Positions 23,214 to 33,887 of a DNA stretch of 64,000 nucleotides are shown here, one piece after another (within the stretch, counting starts at the first letter, position 1; each line of letters begins with the position of its first letter). The stretch is from the NCBI RefSeq assembly GCF_963678635.1, contig NC_087070.1, forward strand, positions 54,166,617 to 54,230,616. Reading direction: 5' to 3'. Made by a program: the position numbers and the translations under genes. Source of the DNA: Symsagittifera roscoffensis. Its lineage: Eukaryota > Xenacoelomorpha > Acoela > Convolutidae. The notes below the pieces were generated by a model that made no database searches, was not told the DNA's origin, and was given only the letters and a program-made list of their open reading frames with translations.

Positions 23214-24279
23214 CTGCTCGTATCAGGGCGGAGCACCGATTGCTCCCACTGCCTTTTAATATAGAGCAGAATAACCCAAAAAATTAAATGTCATAAAATG
23301 AAAAGAAACTTTTTTTTTAATTTGAAATTTTTTATGAAAATCATCACCCCACACGCCATATAAAGTACAAAAATATAGATTTCGCTCCTTTAAATCAATC
23401 AAATATGACCTTTAATCTTCCTCGAACCAATTTGGAACGATTTCTAAGACGGATTAAATCGCGCGTTAATTGTCCCAAATTGACCAAAATGGCAATCTTT
23501 AAACTCCAATAACTTTACGAAATATGATCACAGGTAAAAAATCTTTTCAAGTTTAAGCTCAAGACAATAATACCTTTTGAATGATATTTTAAAAATCCGT
23601 CAAAAAGTCGAAATTTGTCTGAAAAAAACCCACCCCGAGCACAAATATTCTGTTACTTTCGTATTGAAAGTCGGAACAAAAATATGCATCGAGAACAAAA
23701 AATAAACGAGAACGAAATTTAAAAAACGTAACCTGTAAGATGTTTTATTTTAAAACTGCCCAAGCATTTTTCCAAGTTATTGTTCCGACTTTCGATACGA
23801 AAGTAACGGAATATTTGTGCTCGGGGTGGGATTTTTTTCTTCAGACAAAGATTGAGATGTCAACTAGCCATTTATGACGGATTTTATTTTATATCATTCG
23901 AAAAATATTGTTTTCGTGAGCTTAAATTTGAAAAGATAATTCACGAGATCAATTTTCGTAAAGTTATGGGGAGTTTAAAGATAGCCATTTTCGCCAATTT
24001 GGGACAATTAACGCGAGATATATTTCGCGCTATTAACGCGTAAGCGGAGATATAATCCGTCTTAGAAATCGTTCCAAGTTGATTGTTGAAAAAAACTTAT
24101 TTGCCATAATTGATTTGTTACAATGAGATGACGTGTGAGAGGATGGTTTTCATAAAAAATTTCAAATCATTAAAAAAATCATTTTATTTTGTTACATTTA
24201 ATTTTTTCTTATGTTATCACTGCTCCATAAACCTTAAAAGGAAGTCGGAACATTCAGGGCTTCGCACTGATACGAGCAG
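23214..24279. repeat. Foldback element: ~1.07-kb imperfect inverted repeat
   Basis: The left arm runs about 23214-23690 and the right arm about 23776-24279. The outer ends are CTGCTCGTATCAG (left) and its exact complement CTGATACGAGCAG (right). Inside, ATTTGAAATTTTTTATGAAAA pairs with TTTTCATAAAAAATTTCAAAT, and the CCCCGAGCACAAATATTC...TTACTTTCGTAT segment pairs with its counterpart near 23790-23830 with only two mismatches in ~45 bases. The spacer is about 85 bp. No transposase frame is present, so it resembles a non-autonomous foldback or long-TIR transposon. Confidence 0.85.
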
Positions 24280-25674
24280 ACTTGTACCGTTATATAACGT
24301 TAACGTTTATGAAAACTATGACCTTAGATGCAAAGTCGAATAGAAAATGAGCAAAATAAAGCCTTAAAATCAATTCTAGTCGACTAAAATAGATCATAAT
24401 TCAAAACAAAAAACATCTAATTCGATAAAAGCAATTGATTATGATCGATGATATTTGAATCGAAAAGCCGAAATAATATATGAAATTGGTTGATTAAAAT
24501 GTTCTTTAATTGTCTATAACTTACATGAAGGAGATTATAGTCAACTTTTAATTGATTATTTTTGTTTGCAATTTTAGAAAGACTGATACTAAAAGCACAA
24601 TATGATTGATAATTAAAGCTTAAAACTGATTGCCTGAGCTCATTTTAAGTGGAAACACGTGCCGAAAATCAAACAAAAAGTCCGCAGGTTATTCTGCCAA
24701 GTTTCATAAGCCAACGACTACTCTAGCTCTCACAGCAATTGATGAAACAAAATGTGACTTTCTATGGAAAACCTTCTAGAACATGAACCTGAACATTTTC
24801 AAAGTTTTTTTCGCGTTTTTTGAAATTGTGAATATCGAGTTGTAATAAAGGTTGCTTGTTTTTCCAGTAGGAAAAAAACAAAAAGCAGCGGATTAATGTT
24901 TTCAAAATCATCAAAAACAGTTTAGTTGAAATTAGGGATTCTGAGTGACCTCAAATGCCTTGTTATATGCAATAGTTTCACAAGAAACAAAAGAAGCCTT
25001 TCGATGAGTTCTTTTGACATATTAAGTGTGACTCAATTTTACGTGTTGTTTTAAAAAAAAGCTAAATTTCCACTCAAGGGTTTCCACTCAAGGGCTAAAG
25101 ATATTTCGATCGCCAAATTTGGTCAGACTTAAAAAACACCCAAGTAAATGACTGTTGAATAACTTAAAAAAAACGGAGCAAAAAAGCTGACCACGACCCT
25201 GGATGATTGACTGTCCTTCCATAATTTGTATTAAATATTTTTGTTTCAGTTGATATAATTTTCGTAACAACAGAAAAATTCAAAATCGAAAACGGTTCAG
25301 TTTTGTAAAGAAAAAACATCTTCCATAAGAACTATGGAAAAACATCTTCCATAAGAACTTCCATAAAAAACATTCCAATTTTTTTGATTAAATTAGCTTC
25401 CTTAAATTTAATTTGAAATGATTTATGATCCAAATTAATCCAACGCTCATGCCCCAAAGAACGGAAAGCGCGCATGAATATGACCACCAATTTTAAAATC
25501 CCATAAGCTTACGAAAAATGATTGCTGGTAAATTTTGCATCATTGAACGATAACTGTGAGACGGCACTCGCTTGGCGAGCCACAGCTAAAACATTTTTTT
25601 TTCACATTCGGAACAATATAAATGCTTCAAACTCTTGCAGCAATAATTCTCAATGAAAAAATGTATTATTTTAG
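24280..25674. other. Region upstream of the sacsin-like gene
   Basis: AT-rich, no long open frame. It contains two small local duplications: TTTCCACTCAAGGG twice near 25070-25096, and CATCTTCCATAAGAACT repeated near 25317-25365. TTATTTTAG at 25666-25674 is directly followed by an open frame in phase with the sacsin start, so it could be a splice acceptor from an upstream exon. A promoter could not be identified. Confidence 0.4.
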
Positions 25675-25710
25675 AAACTTCAATTACTGAATCGAAACTC
25701 CTTTTCGGTG

Positions 25711-27826
25711 ATGGATTCTGACGAGGATCTAGCCTGGGAGGGGATGGAGTTTGGACAAAGAGAACCCCTGACTCGCAGAATTCGAACACTTCTGAAAGAC
25801 TACCCTGACGGACTCCCAGTTCCAAAGGAGCTCATACAAAATGCAGATGATGCCAAGGCAACTGAAGCTTGTCTTATGCTTGACATGCGAACCCACACAA
25901 CTGAGCACATCGTCAACGATGAACTAGCCCAATTCCAAGGACCAGCGCTCGTCTTTTGGGACAACAAGCCCTTCCAGGATTCAGATTTCGAGAACCTGTG
26001 TGAGTTTGGCGGTGAGACGAAGCTGGATGACCGCAAGAAAGTTGGCAAGTTTGGACTGGGTTTCAACTCTGTGTACAATTTGACTGACCTACCTCAGTTC
26101 GTGAGTAAGACTTCCCTCTGCTTACTTGATCCCCATGAGAAATTTCTGCGAGGTAAACGAGGGGCCAGATATGACTTGACTGCAATTCGAAAACAAAACG
26201 GGAAGCACATTGCTGATTCCATGGTCGGACAGCTGAAACCTTTTCATGGGCTTTTTGGATTTTCGGTAGACAAAATGAAAAGCGGAGAAACGTTTGAGGG
26301 CACCATCTTTCGATTCCCACTGAGAACCGAAGATCATGCCAAATGGAGCAAAATATGCGATCAACCGTACACCATAGCGAGCGCGATGGAGCTGATTAAA
26401 ATGACAAAAGATTCTTCGCATCTCTTTCTAATCTTCTTGCAGTTCGTTAACAAATTTGTGATCTGTTTGACGCAAGATCACGGAATTGAAGTTCTGTCAA
26501 ATTTTAGCCGTAATTTTCTGGACTCAAATGACATCGCAGCCCGCGTTCTTTTCAAACTTGAAAACAAGTTCAAGTCATCATACAAGATCCGAATTCAAGA
26601 TACCCAAAAAAGCCAAAGCTACCAGTGGGATATCTTTGTGACTGCGCCAGGAAAAAAGTCATTAGACGGAACCAGGTGTGTGGGATCGATTGCTTTTCCT
26701 TCACATGATTTGGACTTGACAAAAAACTGCACTGTTCGAGTTCTGTTCTGTTTTCTACCTCTGCCCCACCCTCAAGACACTGGACTGCCGTTTCTAGTGA
26801 ACGGGACTTTCGCGGTGACTTCTTCCAGACGCTACCTGGAGCTGAACTCGGCGGACGACAAGTCGGCTGACAAATCAGGTGATGGATCTTGGAACCGAGA
26901 CATCCTGCAGTTGTGTGCCGCTGAAAGTCTTTGCACAGCTGTGCTCAACAGGAGCTGTACCCACTCTCAAGAACATCTGTTCCATCTGTTTCCAAAAACT
27001 TCCAACGATGCAGACCCGCTTTGCAAATTGGTGATGGAAACATTCTACACGCGAATTGCTTCCGATCCTTTGCTCACTGTATTCTGTAGTCCGAACTCGT
27101 TGCACTTAGTTGCTCTTTGCAACCCGAAAGTGTTCCTTATATCTGATGATATTCCTGATATTACAAGACAAAGTCTTTTGACTTGCTTGGCAGTACTAAA
27201 ACCAGAAACCTTGAATGGAGCAATCTACCTTGTATTGCCGCCCAAAATATTAGACTGTCTGCGGTTATTTGCCTCTGGTGTCTTCGGAGAAAAAGAAAAG
27301 TCTTTCGTGGATATCTTTCATCAGCTGATTCCTCTCTCGGTTGAATTGTATGTCGGTTCAAATGAAGTTGTCAGAGAAAACTTACTTTCAATCGTGCATT
27401 ACGCACTTGATCAGATGAGAGGAGACACAACTGTAATGAATGTCCTCAAGAACTATTCCTGGGTTTCGACAAAAAGCGTGAGTGGCCACATAGAAATGAA
27501 GAGACCTTTGGAGCTCGTGAATCCGGACTCGAAGATCGCAGAGTTTCTTCATTTCACTGGCAGCTTTTTTCCATGCGAAGGAATGAAGCTCACAGAAGAG
27601 CACAGGGAGTTCATGAGCGCCAACTTGGGTCTCAGCAATCTCCTTCTTCCCCGTGAAGCACTTAACAGTACTGTTCAAAACATGAACACGATTGACGACT
27701 TTCAAAACCTCTGTGATCGAATGCAACAGCTGCTGGTCCACATAAATTCGAACGAAAGTTATTACGCAGATGAGAGGTTGAAGAAAATTCTTGCAGATCA
27801 CTTTAAAATTCCCATTAAAATATCAG
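25711..27826 (+). CDS. Sacsin-like protein, exon 1: first sacsin repeat (HSP90-like ATPase)
   Basis: Begins at ATG 25711 (MDSDEDLAWEGM). Sacsin-type HSP90-like ATPase follows at once: FGQREPLTRRI near residue 14, LLKDYPDGLPVPKELIQNAD with the N-box residues E40, N44, D46 and D47, then KVGKFGLGFNSVYNLTD around residues 110-125 (nucleotide-binding Gly-rich lid), CLLDPHEKFL, and VNGTFAVTSSRR near residue 365. The remaining ~340 residues are the helical sacsin-repeat tail. Sacsins are giant cytosolic co-chaperones linked to HSP70 and intermediate filaments. The frame runs into CAG|GTAAGT at 27826/27827 and stops soon after, so the exon ends there in phase 1. ATG 25711 has no in-frame upstream stop until 25672-25674, where an AG sits exactly at the edge of the open frame, so a further N-terminal exon (for example a ubiquitin-like domain as in vertebrate sacsin) is possible. 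Confidence 0.9.
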
Positions 27827-29457
27827 GTAAGTCCCTTTCACATGACGTTTGATAGGAAAAGAAAGAAATTACTGTTGCTATACTATCATAAGTGAGTAAC
27901 CTTTTTGCCAATATACCGTAGCAGCTTCGACCTGTCAATGGTATCTGGCTGCTGAGCATGCAGAGCAGGTTGTTCCGACCAGTAATTGAAGCTAAAAAAT
28001 TTAGTCTTTTATTTGTTCCACCCACTTTACTGTGGAGAAAACTTGGAACTTGGATTACATTCCACCCCTCTATTTCAGGTTTAAAATAAACCGCGACCGA
28101 GTATAAAATTTTAGAAAAAGTACTTGTGATTAAGTTCGGTGCTAGGAAAGTAAAACATCAAGTCATTAAGAGGACATGACATTAAGATGACAAATGAGAG
28201 TTAAAACGTAAATTGAACTGATCGAAGAAATACAATTGAAGAATTTGTAGTGTTGTCTTAAAATACCACGAAAATGGTTGTCGTCTTAACAGCTGTCATC
28301 TTATTTGCCACACTGCTGAAAAATTGTTCAGTTGTTTTTCCCTTTAAAAATAATTTCTAGTTATGGCGAGGAATTCATGTTAGGCTAGTATTAATTTTAG
28401 GTCATATATTTGATCAAAAATCCGATAACTTGTCGAGTAGAAAAAAAGCTGTCATCGGAAAAAATTATCTTTGTAATACGCAAAATACTCACGCAATCAG
28501 AGACATGCATCCCACTCTTGCAAAAGTGCATTTATTTATAAGAAAAAGACACACTTATCTTAACAATTTATGAGAAAAATAGCGGGTATGAGCCATAAAA
28601 GCGGAGAAGACGCCGCCTGCACCCTAAGGTTTGAGTTAAAAATTGAATGGTTGAACTTTTTTGTCCGCATAGCTGCCACATCACGAGTTTTGCTTTTGCT
28701 GCGAACAATTTTCATTGTAGTTTCCAAGTGCATAGTTGTTCATTGTAGTTTCAGGTAGGACTTGGAACTTTTTAAAAATTTTTTCATAAAATCAACTTTT
28801 TTTGGCTCATCTAATGCCTGCTTAAAGATTGCCGGCTTAGTTGCCATATCACGGATTTTTCTTGTGCTCGAAGCAACTTTAATTTGAGACATTTGAAAAT
28901 TAAGTTTTTAGTAGACCTAGTTTTTTCAACATTTTACATTTTTTTAGACTTCTTATGTTGTTTATGCTTCTTTTTATGTTTGTTTTATAACGCAAGTGAT
29001 GCGAAATTCCGCTTCGCCCTTGTGTCAGACCTCACAAAACAAAAAAATGCGAATCTGATTATAGCTAAAATGCGTGAATCCGCTGCGCTTGAACTCATTT
29101 TAAATTTAATCCCGAGTGGGATTGAAGCGTGCATTCAAAATACAGTATTTCAAATATATTACAAGGTACTTAACAAAACTACTGTGCAATAAGTTTTCCC
29201 CTTTTCGAGAAAAAGTTTTGCTACAAATTGGTGTGGAACTATGATTTAGGGTGGGTTTTTTGTTTACTCCTTGAAAAAAGTGATACCATATTGAAGCGTT
29301 TTAGGTACTAGCTATTCGAATTGCAAAACAGTCAATTTTTCATTTAGAAACCTCAGTATTCGGACAACTTGACTAAATAATAACAATCCGCAAATGACAA
29401 AAACAGTTAAAATACCAAAAAGAGTTAAGAATATGGCCTAAGCTTAGCCTGACTACA

Positions 29458-29512
29458 ATTGGTTGATGGCTGATGGTTGATGGCGGAGAATTGGTTGATG
29501 GTTGATGGCGAA
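29458..29512. repeat. Short tandem repeat TTGGTTGATGG
   Basis: The motif (A/G)TTGGTTGATGGCTGATGG and its variants TTGATGGCGGAGAA and TTGATGGCGAAAAA repeat over about 55 bp. Confidence 0.7.
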
Positions 29513-29610
29513 AAACTATCATCCAGATAAAAAAAGGTATTCGGAATTTTTCAATTAAAATATCTGAAATTTCTTGGATATCATATGAAATATCTCCTAG
29601 TCCTTAAAAC

Positions 29611-29957
29611 CAGGAGCGGATCTGGGGCTTTCTCCAGGGGGGGGGGATTTTAAAAAAAGTTGAAAATTTTGTCGGCTTTTTTGTCGACCCTTTTTAGTCG
29701 ACCAAATTGATTTTCCGAGCTCTCCCAAATCAATGTAGATACTCTATTTTGACCAAGTTATTTGCGCTGCAGGCAATTTTTAGAAAAAAAACAGGCCAAA
29801 AAATATTTTTTTTGGCGCGCACTTCCCGCTCTATAATTAGTATATATTGGCACCTTTAAAAACTTTCTAGGGTCGGTCAGCCAAACATATATAGCTTAAA
29901 AGAGTAGCAAAGGGGCTCCCGGGTGAGGGGCTCCCTATAACCCTAAGTCGGCCCCTG
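29611..29957. mobile_element. hAT-like MITE (347 bp) with 8-bp target duplication
   Basis: The termini are CAGGAGCGGATC and GTCGGCCCCTG, which form imperfect inverted repeats of the CAGGGGC type. It is flanked on both sides by the identical 8-mer CTTAAAAC (29603-29610 and 29958-29965). An 8-bp target duplication with CAGGG-type ends is the mark of hAT-superfamily transposons. It has no coding capacity. A G run near 29637-29647 lies just inside the left end. Confidence 0.8.
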
Positions 29958-32217
29958 CTTAAAACCCCGACATTATCACCTCCAACAGTTTTAAAATTGC
30001 AACAGCTAGTCGCTTTTCATGAAAGTGTGCTCACACTTTATGCATGTTCAAGGTCGATACAAGAAAACCTAGAATTATTTTGTGACGCCTAATTTCTGCC
30101 TAATGTTATGTATTAATTCAAACAGCTTCAGAATTTACTAACGGTTTCGGAAGATCTGATTGTTGAGGACTTCTGAATTTAGGGCTTGTTTATCAGAGCC
30201 ATTTTTTGCAATGGTTACTACTGGTGATATAAAATTATCTTCAGAACTTCTTCAACAGTTAATCGATAAAGCTTAAAACTATGCGAAGAGAATAGATCAG
30301 TATAAATGTTTAATAGCTTGGTTTGAGTGTAAGGCCTTATCGACATATAATAATCATAATAAATCAAAAATAATAATATTAATTGTGTTTTCTGCTATTC
30401 GCAGAGGGTCTATGAGAAGCCATCCAGCGTGTCTAAGCGTCTTGTTTCCTCACATTCCAAACTGAGTTATTTTGTTGAGCTAAGCTCTTTTTTGCGACTC
30501 AAGGCCGCGTTTTTGCATCTAGAACTTGCACGTGGTACCACTATTGCAGCCAAAATTGGTCAGGCTGTGGTAGACCTGAAGCTAGAGGTCAAACGAGAGC
30601 TCGTCCTCACACACTTGTATTGCCATGACAATGGATCGAATTCACGATCTGACTAATGAGAAAGTCATCCAAGTACATTTCGACTATTTTTTCTTCCGGT
30701 TGTCCATCCGGAAGGTTGTTTTGCAGCGTCTGTCTAGTTTTTTTCTTGATATCATGTTCCCTGGAATGTTTTGCAAAATCGCCCCTCTTGCCGCAATTTT
30801 TGTATGTGTTCTCTCACGCTGGGCAGACCAACAATTGACTCTACTGGTTTGTTGTCCAAAGTTTCTATACTTCTAACTTCCAAAATTTTTGGTTTTCTTC
30901 AATATGCTGTTGTTTAATCTATGCACGTGATCGGAGTAATAGTACATTTGTTCCTGGTTTTTCTTACGTGCTCTAAAAAAAATTAAAGACTCTACAGGTA
31001 GCTTATATATAACGGTGCCAATGAAAGAACTCAGATAAACCGATTGTTATAGAACAGACAATTGAAGTGCTAAAATGGTTAAGAGCGGAAATTTTAAAAC
31101 GTGTTTCGGCTTAGGATACTCATTGCCAAGTTTCTTCTGGATCTCAGCGTTGCATGCGCATGTTAGTTATTGATTTGTTCCTAAATAAATCGGCCTCTCA
31201 CAATTTCCATATATGAGATACTTTTGTCATAGAATTTCATACAATTCCATACGTACAGAAAATTGTATGAAATCGCTATGATCAGCATTTTCCACATACG
31301 AAAATTGTATGATATGTGTTTTTCCATAAACCAAAAGTTGATTTTTTCTTTCTAAATTTAATTGCTGAAAAATTTTGGGTTGTGTTTGTAGCCGAACACA
31401 AGTGACAAAGACCTTGGTTTACTCAAAGCACCAAAGGTTGGACGGTCAAGCATTTACAATGCATAGAAAACTACCTGATTTGCCGTAGAGCTGTCTTTGA
31501 CAAATGATATAAGAAAAGTAACAAACTTTTAAAATTTGGCAGACATTGATCAAGGCATACATAAACACGCCAAACAAAAGAAAGAGAAATTTTCAGCGTT
31601 TTTGAAAAAAAACTTATGAAGCAAAAAGGAAAAAAACGACATTAGTGTATCCATGACTACCTTATGCACACAAAATTTAAATTTTGCATGTAGAAAAAAC
31701 TTTTTTGGAAAATGTTTGCTTGCGTACAAAAATCGATTTGCGGTTGAAAAAAAATTTGTTATCAAAAAAATGCTAGTCATACCTCAACCAGCCACAGAAA
31801 GTAGTTAATATCTTTTTTCAAACATTATTCGAAAATGTATGAAAATTGTATGACAAGCATTTTTCCACAAACTTGATGTATGGAATTGTATGATAAGCAT
31901 TTTTGGTGTATGGAGGTCATACCGCAATTTATATTTTGATTGATGGTGACATAATTTTATAAACTTTTCCAAAGACGAGCTAACAGGCCCAGAGAATTGC
32001 AGACCGAGTAAATTGACAGAGTAAATTGACTGCCCGGTGGAAAGTATTTGGATAAACTGACTATATCTAGGCATTTGAGGTACGGAAATTCCTTTCAAGG
32101 TATTCTATCAAGTATAAGCAATGGTTTTCAAATATCCAAAAGCTAAATTCTACGCAGTTTTGGAAGTAACTTTTGGAATCACAATGCATGCTACGAAGAT
32201 TACAGATCAATTGTAAC

Positions 32218-32532
32218 AGGTAAGAATGGTCTAAGAGCAGAATGGGTCCAAGAGCAGAAAAACAGAAAAATATCAACTTTTATTAGCTAATCTGTAAAAA
32301 AATTATCCGAAATGTCAATAATACCAAAGAAATGAACATTTTATGCATATTTTGAGTAATTTAATCAAGAGTTTTCAAAAACTGTAATAAAAACCTAATA
32401 AAATTAGTCAATTGATGCATAATTTATATAGAATAAATACTCGGTATAAACCAACATAAGTCAATATTTTTCTGTTTTTCTACTCTTGGACCCATTCTGC
32501 ACTTGGACCATTCTGCTTATTGCCCCGCCCCC
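32218..32532. mobile_element. MITE-like element with ~57-bp inverted arms
   Basis: The left arm at 32221-32277 (AAGAATGGTCTAAGAGCAG, GGGTCCAAGAG, AAAACAGAAAAATAT) is the near-complement of the right arm at 32461-32517. The direct repeat ATTGTAAC occurs at 32210-32217 and 32533-32540, which would be an 8-bp target duplication. The right end has an extra GCCCCGCCCCC not seen on the left, so the left end may be trimmed. Confidence 0.65.
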
Positions 32533-32722
32533 ATTGTAACATTAGTCTACACTAGCTAGTTCCGGTATACAGCTTATAAAATTTTTGCTCTGAAACTCGG
32601 ATTCAGTTGAGTGGTTCTAAAATTTCACTTGAAGAACAATCACAAAAAACGTTTAAAGTTAAATTTCCATTTTTTTTTGCAATAAGCAAGAAGATGCTAA
32701 AATGGTTCTTATCTATTGCGAC

Positions 32723-33040
32723 CGGGCGCGGATCTAAGAATTTCTCGAGTGGGGCGGATTTTCAAAGACCCTATTAAGACCCTAATTTGACCAAATTTTC
32801 TGCGCCGCAAGCAACTTTTTCAAAAACCGGCTAAAAAAAGCGTGCACTTTTTGGAAAATTTCGACCAAAAATTGCGTTTATTCGGCGCGCGCTCCCCCCT
32901 CAAAATTAGTGTAGTTTGGCGCCAAAGGCGCTTTTAGAACAATTTTAGGGTCAGTCAACGAAAAATGGACATCTCAAAACAGTACAAAGAGAGAACCGTC
33001 CGCCCCCCCCCCCCCCCGCCGCCCCCTAAATCCGCTACTG
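32723..33040. mobile_element. Degenerate hAT-like MITE
   Basis: The left end CGGGCGCGGATCTAAG and the right end CTAAATCCGCTACTG are related to the ends of the 29611 element (GCGGATCT and AGATCCGC core). Internal parts are shared too: GGCGCGC(A/G)C(T)(T)CCC, AATTAGT(G/A)TA and GGGTC(G/A)GTCA. The flanking 8-mers ATTGCGAC and ATTGCTAC match at six of eight positions. A poly-C run sits at 33003-33017. Confidence 0.55.
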
Positions 33041-33887
33041 ATTGCTACTGAGTTCCGTGTAACGCTTCCACCCAACCTCGGAATTTCGCATTGCAACTCA
33101 TTATTGTTTCGACCATTGAAAATGGGAGGGACTTTGTATTGGGGTTTGTTTTAGTTTTTTTCTTTTCGTTTTTCACGCAAAATTATCAGGCACCACAAAA
33201 AAATCATCGGAATCGGTCGAGTGAAATATCATATTAAAGCCCTTACAGTCGCAATTCGAACGACATTAAAAATGTCCAAAAGTTTTCCCCAGTGTTGAGA
33301 AAAACCGGTTTGAAATTCTTGGTTTTTCGTCTAGTTTCGAGCGAGTAAAGCGAGCCAGCATGCTTATTTATGCTTATTTTAGGCCGTTTAAACTTTTTTT
33401 TATATATGCTCGAGTAAAATTAGTTTTTGTAGTTTTTTAACACCATTTTGGGAATAAAAAATTGAATTTGTTTTTTTTTTCTTTTTCAATTCAAACTTCT
33501 TCAAAAACTGTTGTCCAGTTTGCCTATTTGACCAGGACTGTCGAATATGCCTAAACTTTAGTTTTTTTTCGCTCAGATGCTTCTATCACACTTCGCAGAA
33601 AAAGCCACACAAATTTGAAAAAAAGTGTGTTTTTTAATACTATTGTCGGAACATTCTGTGCTACTTGCACAGGATACGGCTTTCCTTGTTTTCCCTGCGT
33701 AGCTTAAGAAGTTTAGGAAATTACCTTTTGTTGTACTTTAAAGCTAAATCAGTTGGTCTCTGGTGGTAATTGGTAATCAATAACGAAAAAACGGCGTTTC
33801 GCAAACAGTCTTAGAAGCATCTCTTGTATATTCATCAGCATGTGTCGACTATCTCCTAGCAGTGAAATTGGATTTTTCTTGCTTCAG

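Larger units (their letters stand above)
27827..33887 (+). other. Sacsin-like gene intron 1 (6061 bp), phase 1, with several mobile-element remnants
   Basis: The donor is CAG|GTAAGT at 27827; the acceptor is TTTTTCTTGCTTCAG at 33887. Exon 1 ends with one extra base and exon 2 begins with the two bases that complete the codon (G + AA = Glu), so the frame runs through into TKFQRSDPNQVYQVDSK and then the exon 2 frame. The intron holds three MITE-like elements (29611-29957, 32218-32532, 32723-33040), a short TTGATGG-rich tandem repeat (about 29458-29512), and scattered ATTGTATGA motifs in both orientations (31225-31320, 31835-31900). Open frames inside it (for example near 30429-30656) have no recognisable content. 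Confidence 0.8.

Noticed and set aside
30429-30876. Small + strand frames in sacsin intron 1 as an exon or nested gene
   Set aside because: No splice sites in matching phase and no recognisable protein; the exon 1 to exon 2 junction fits without them.
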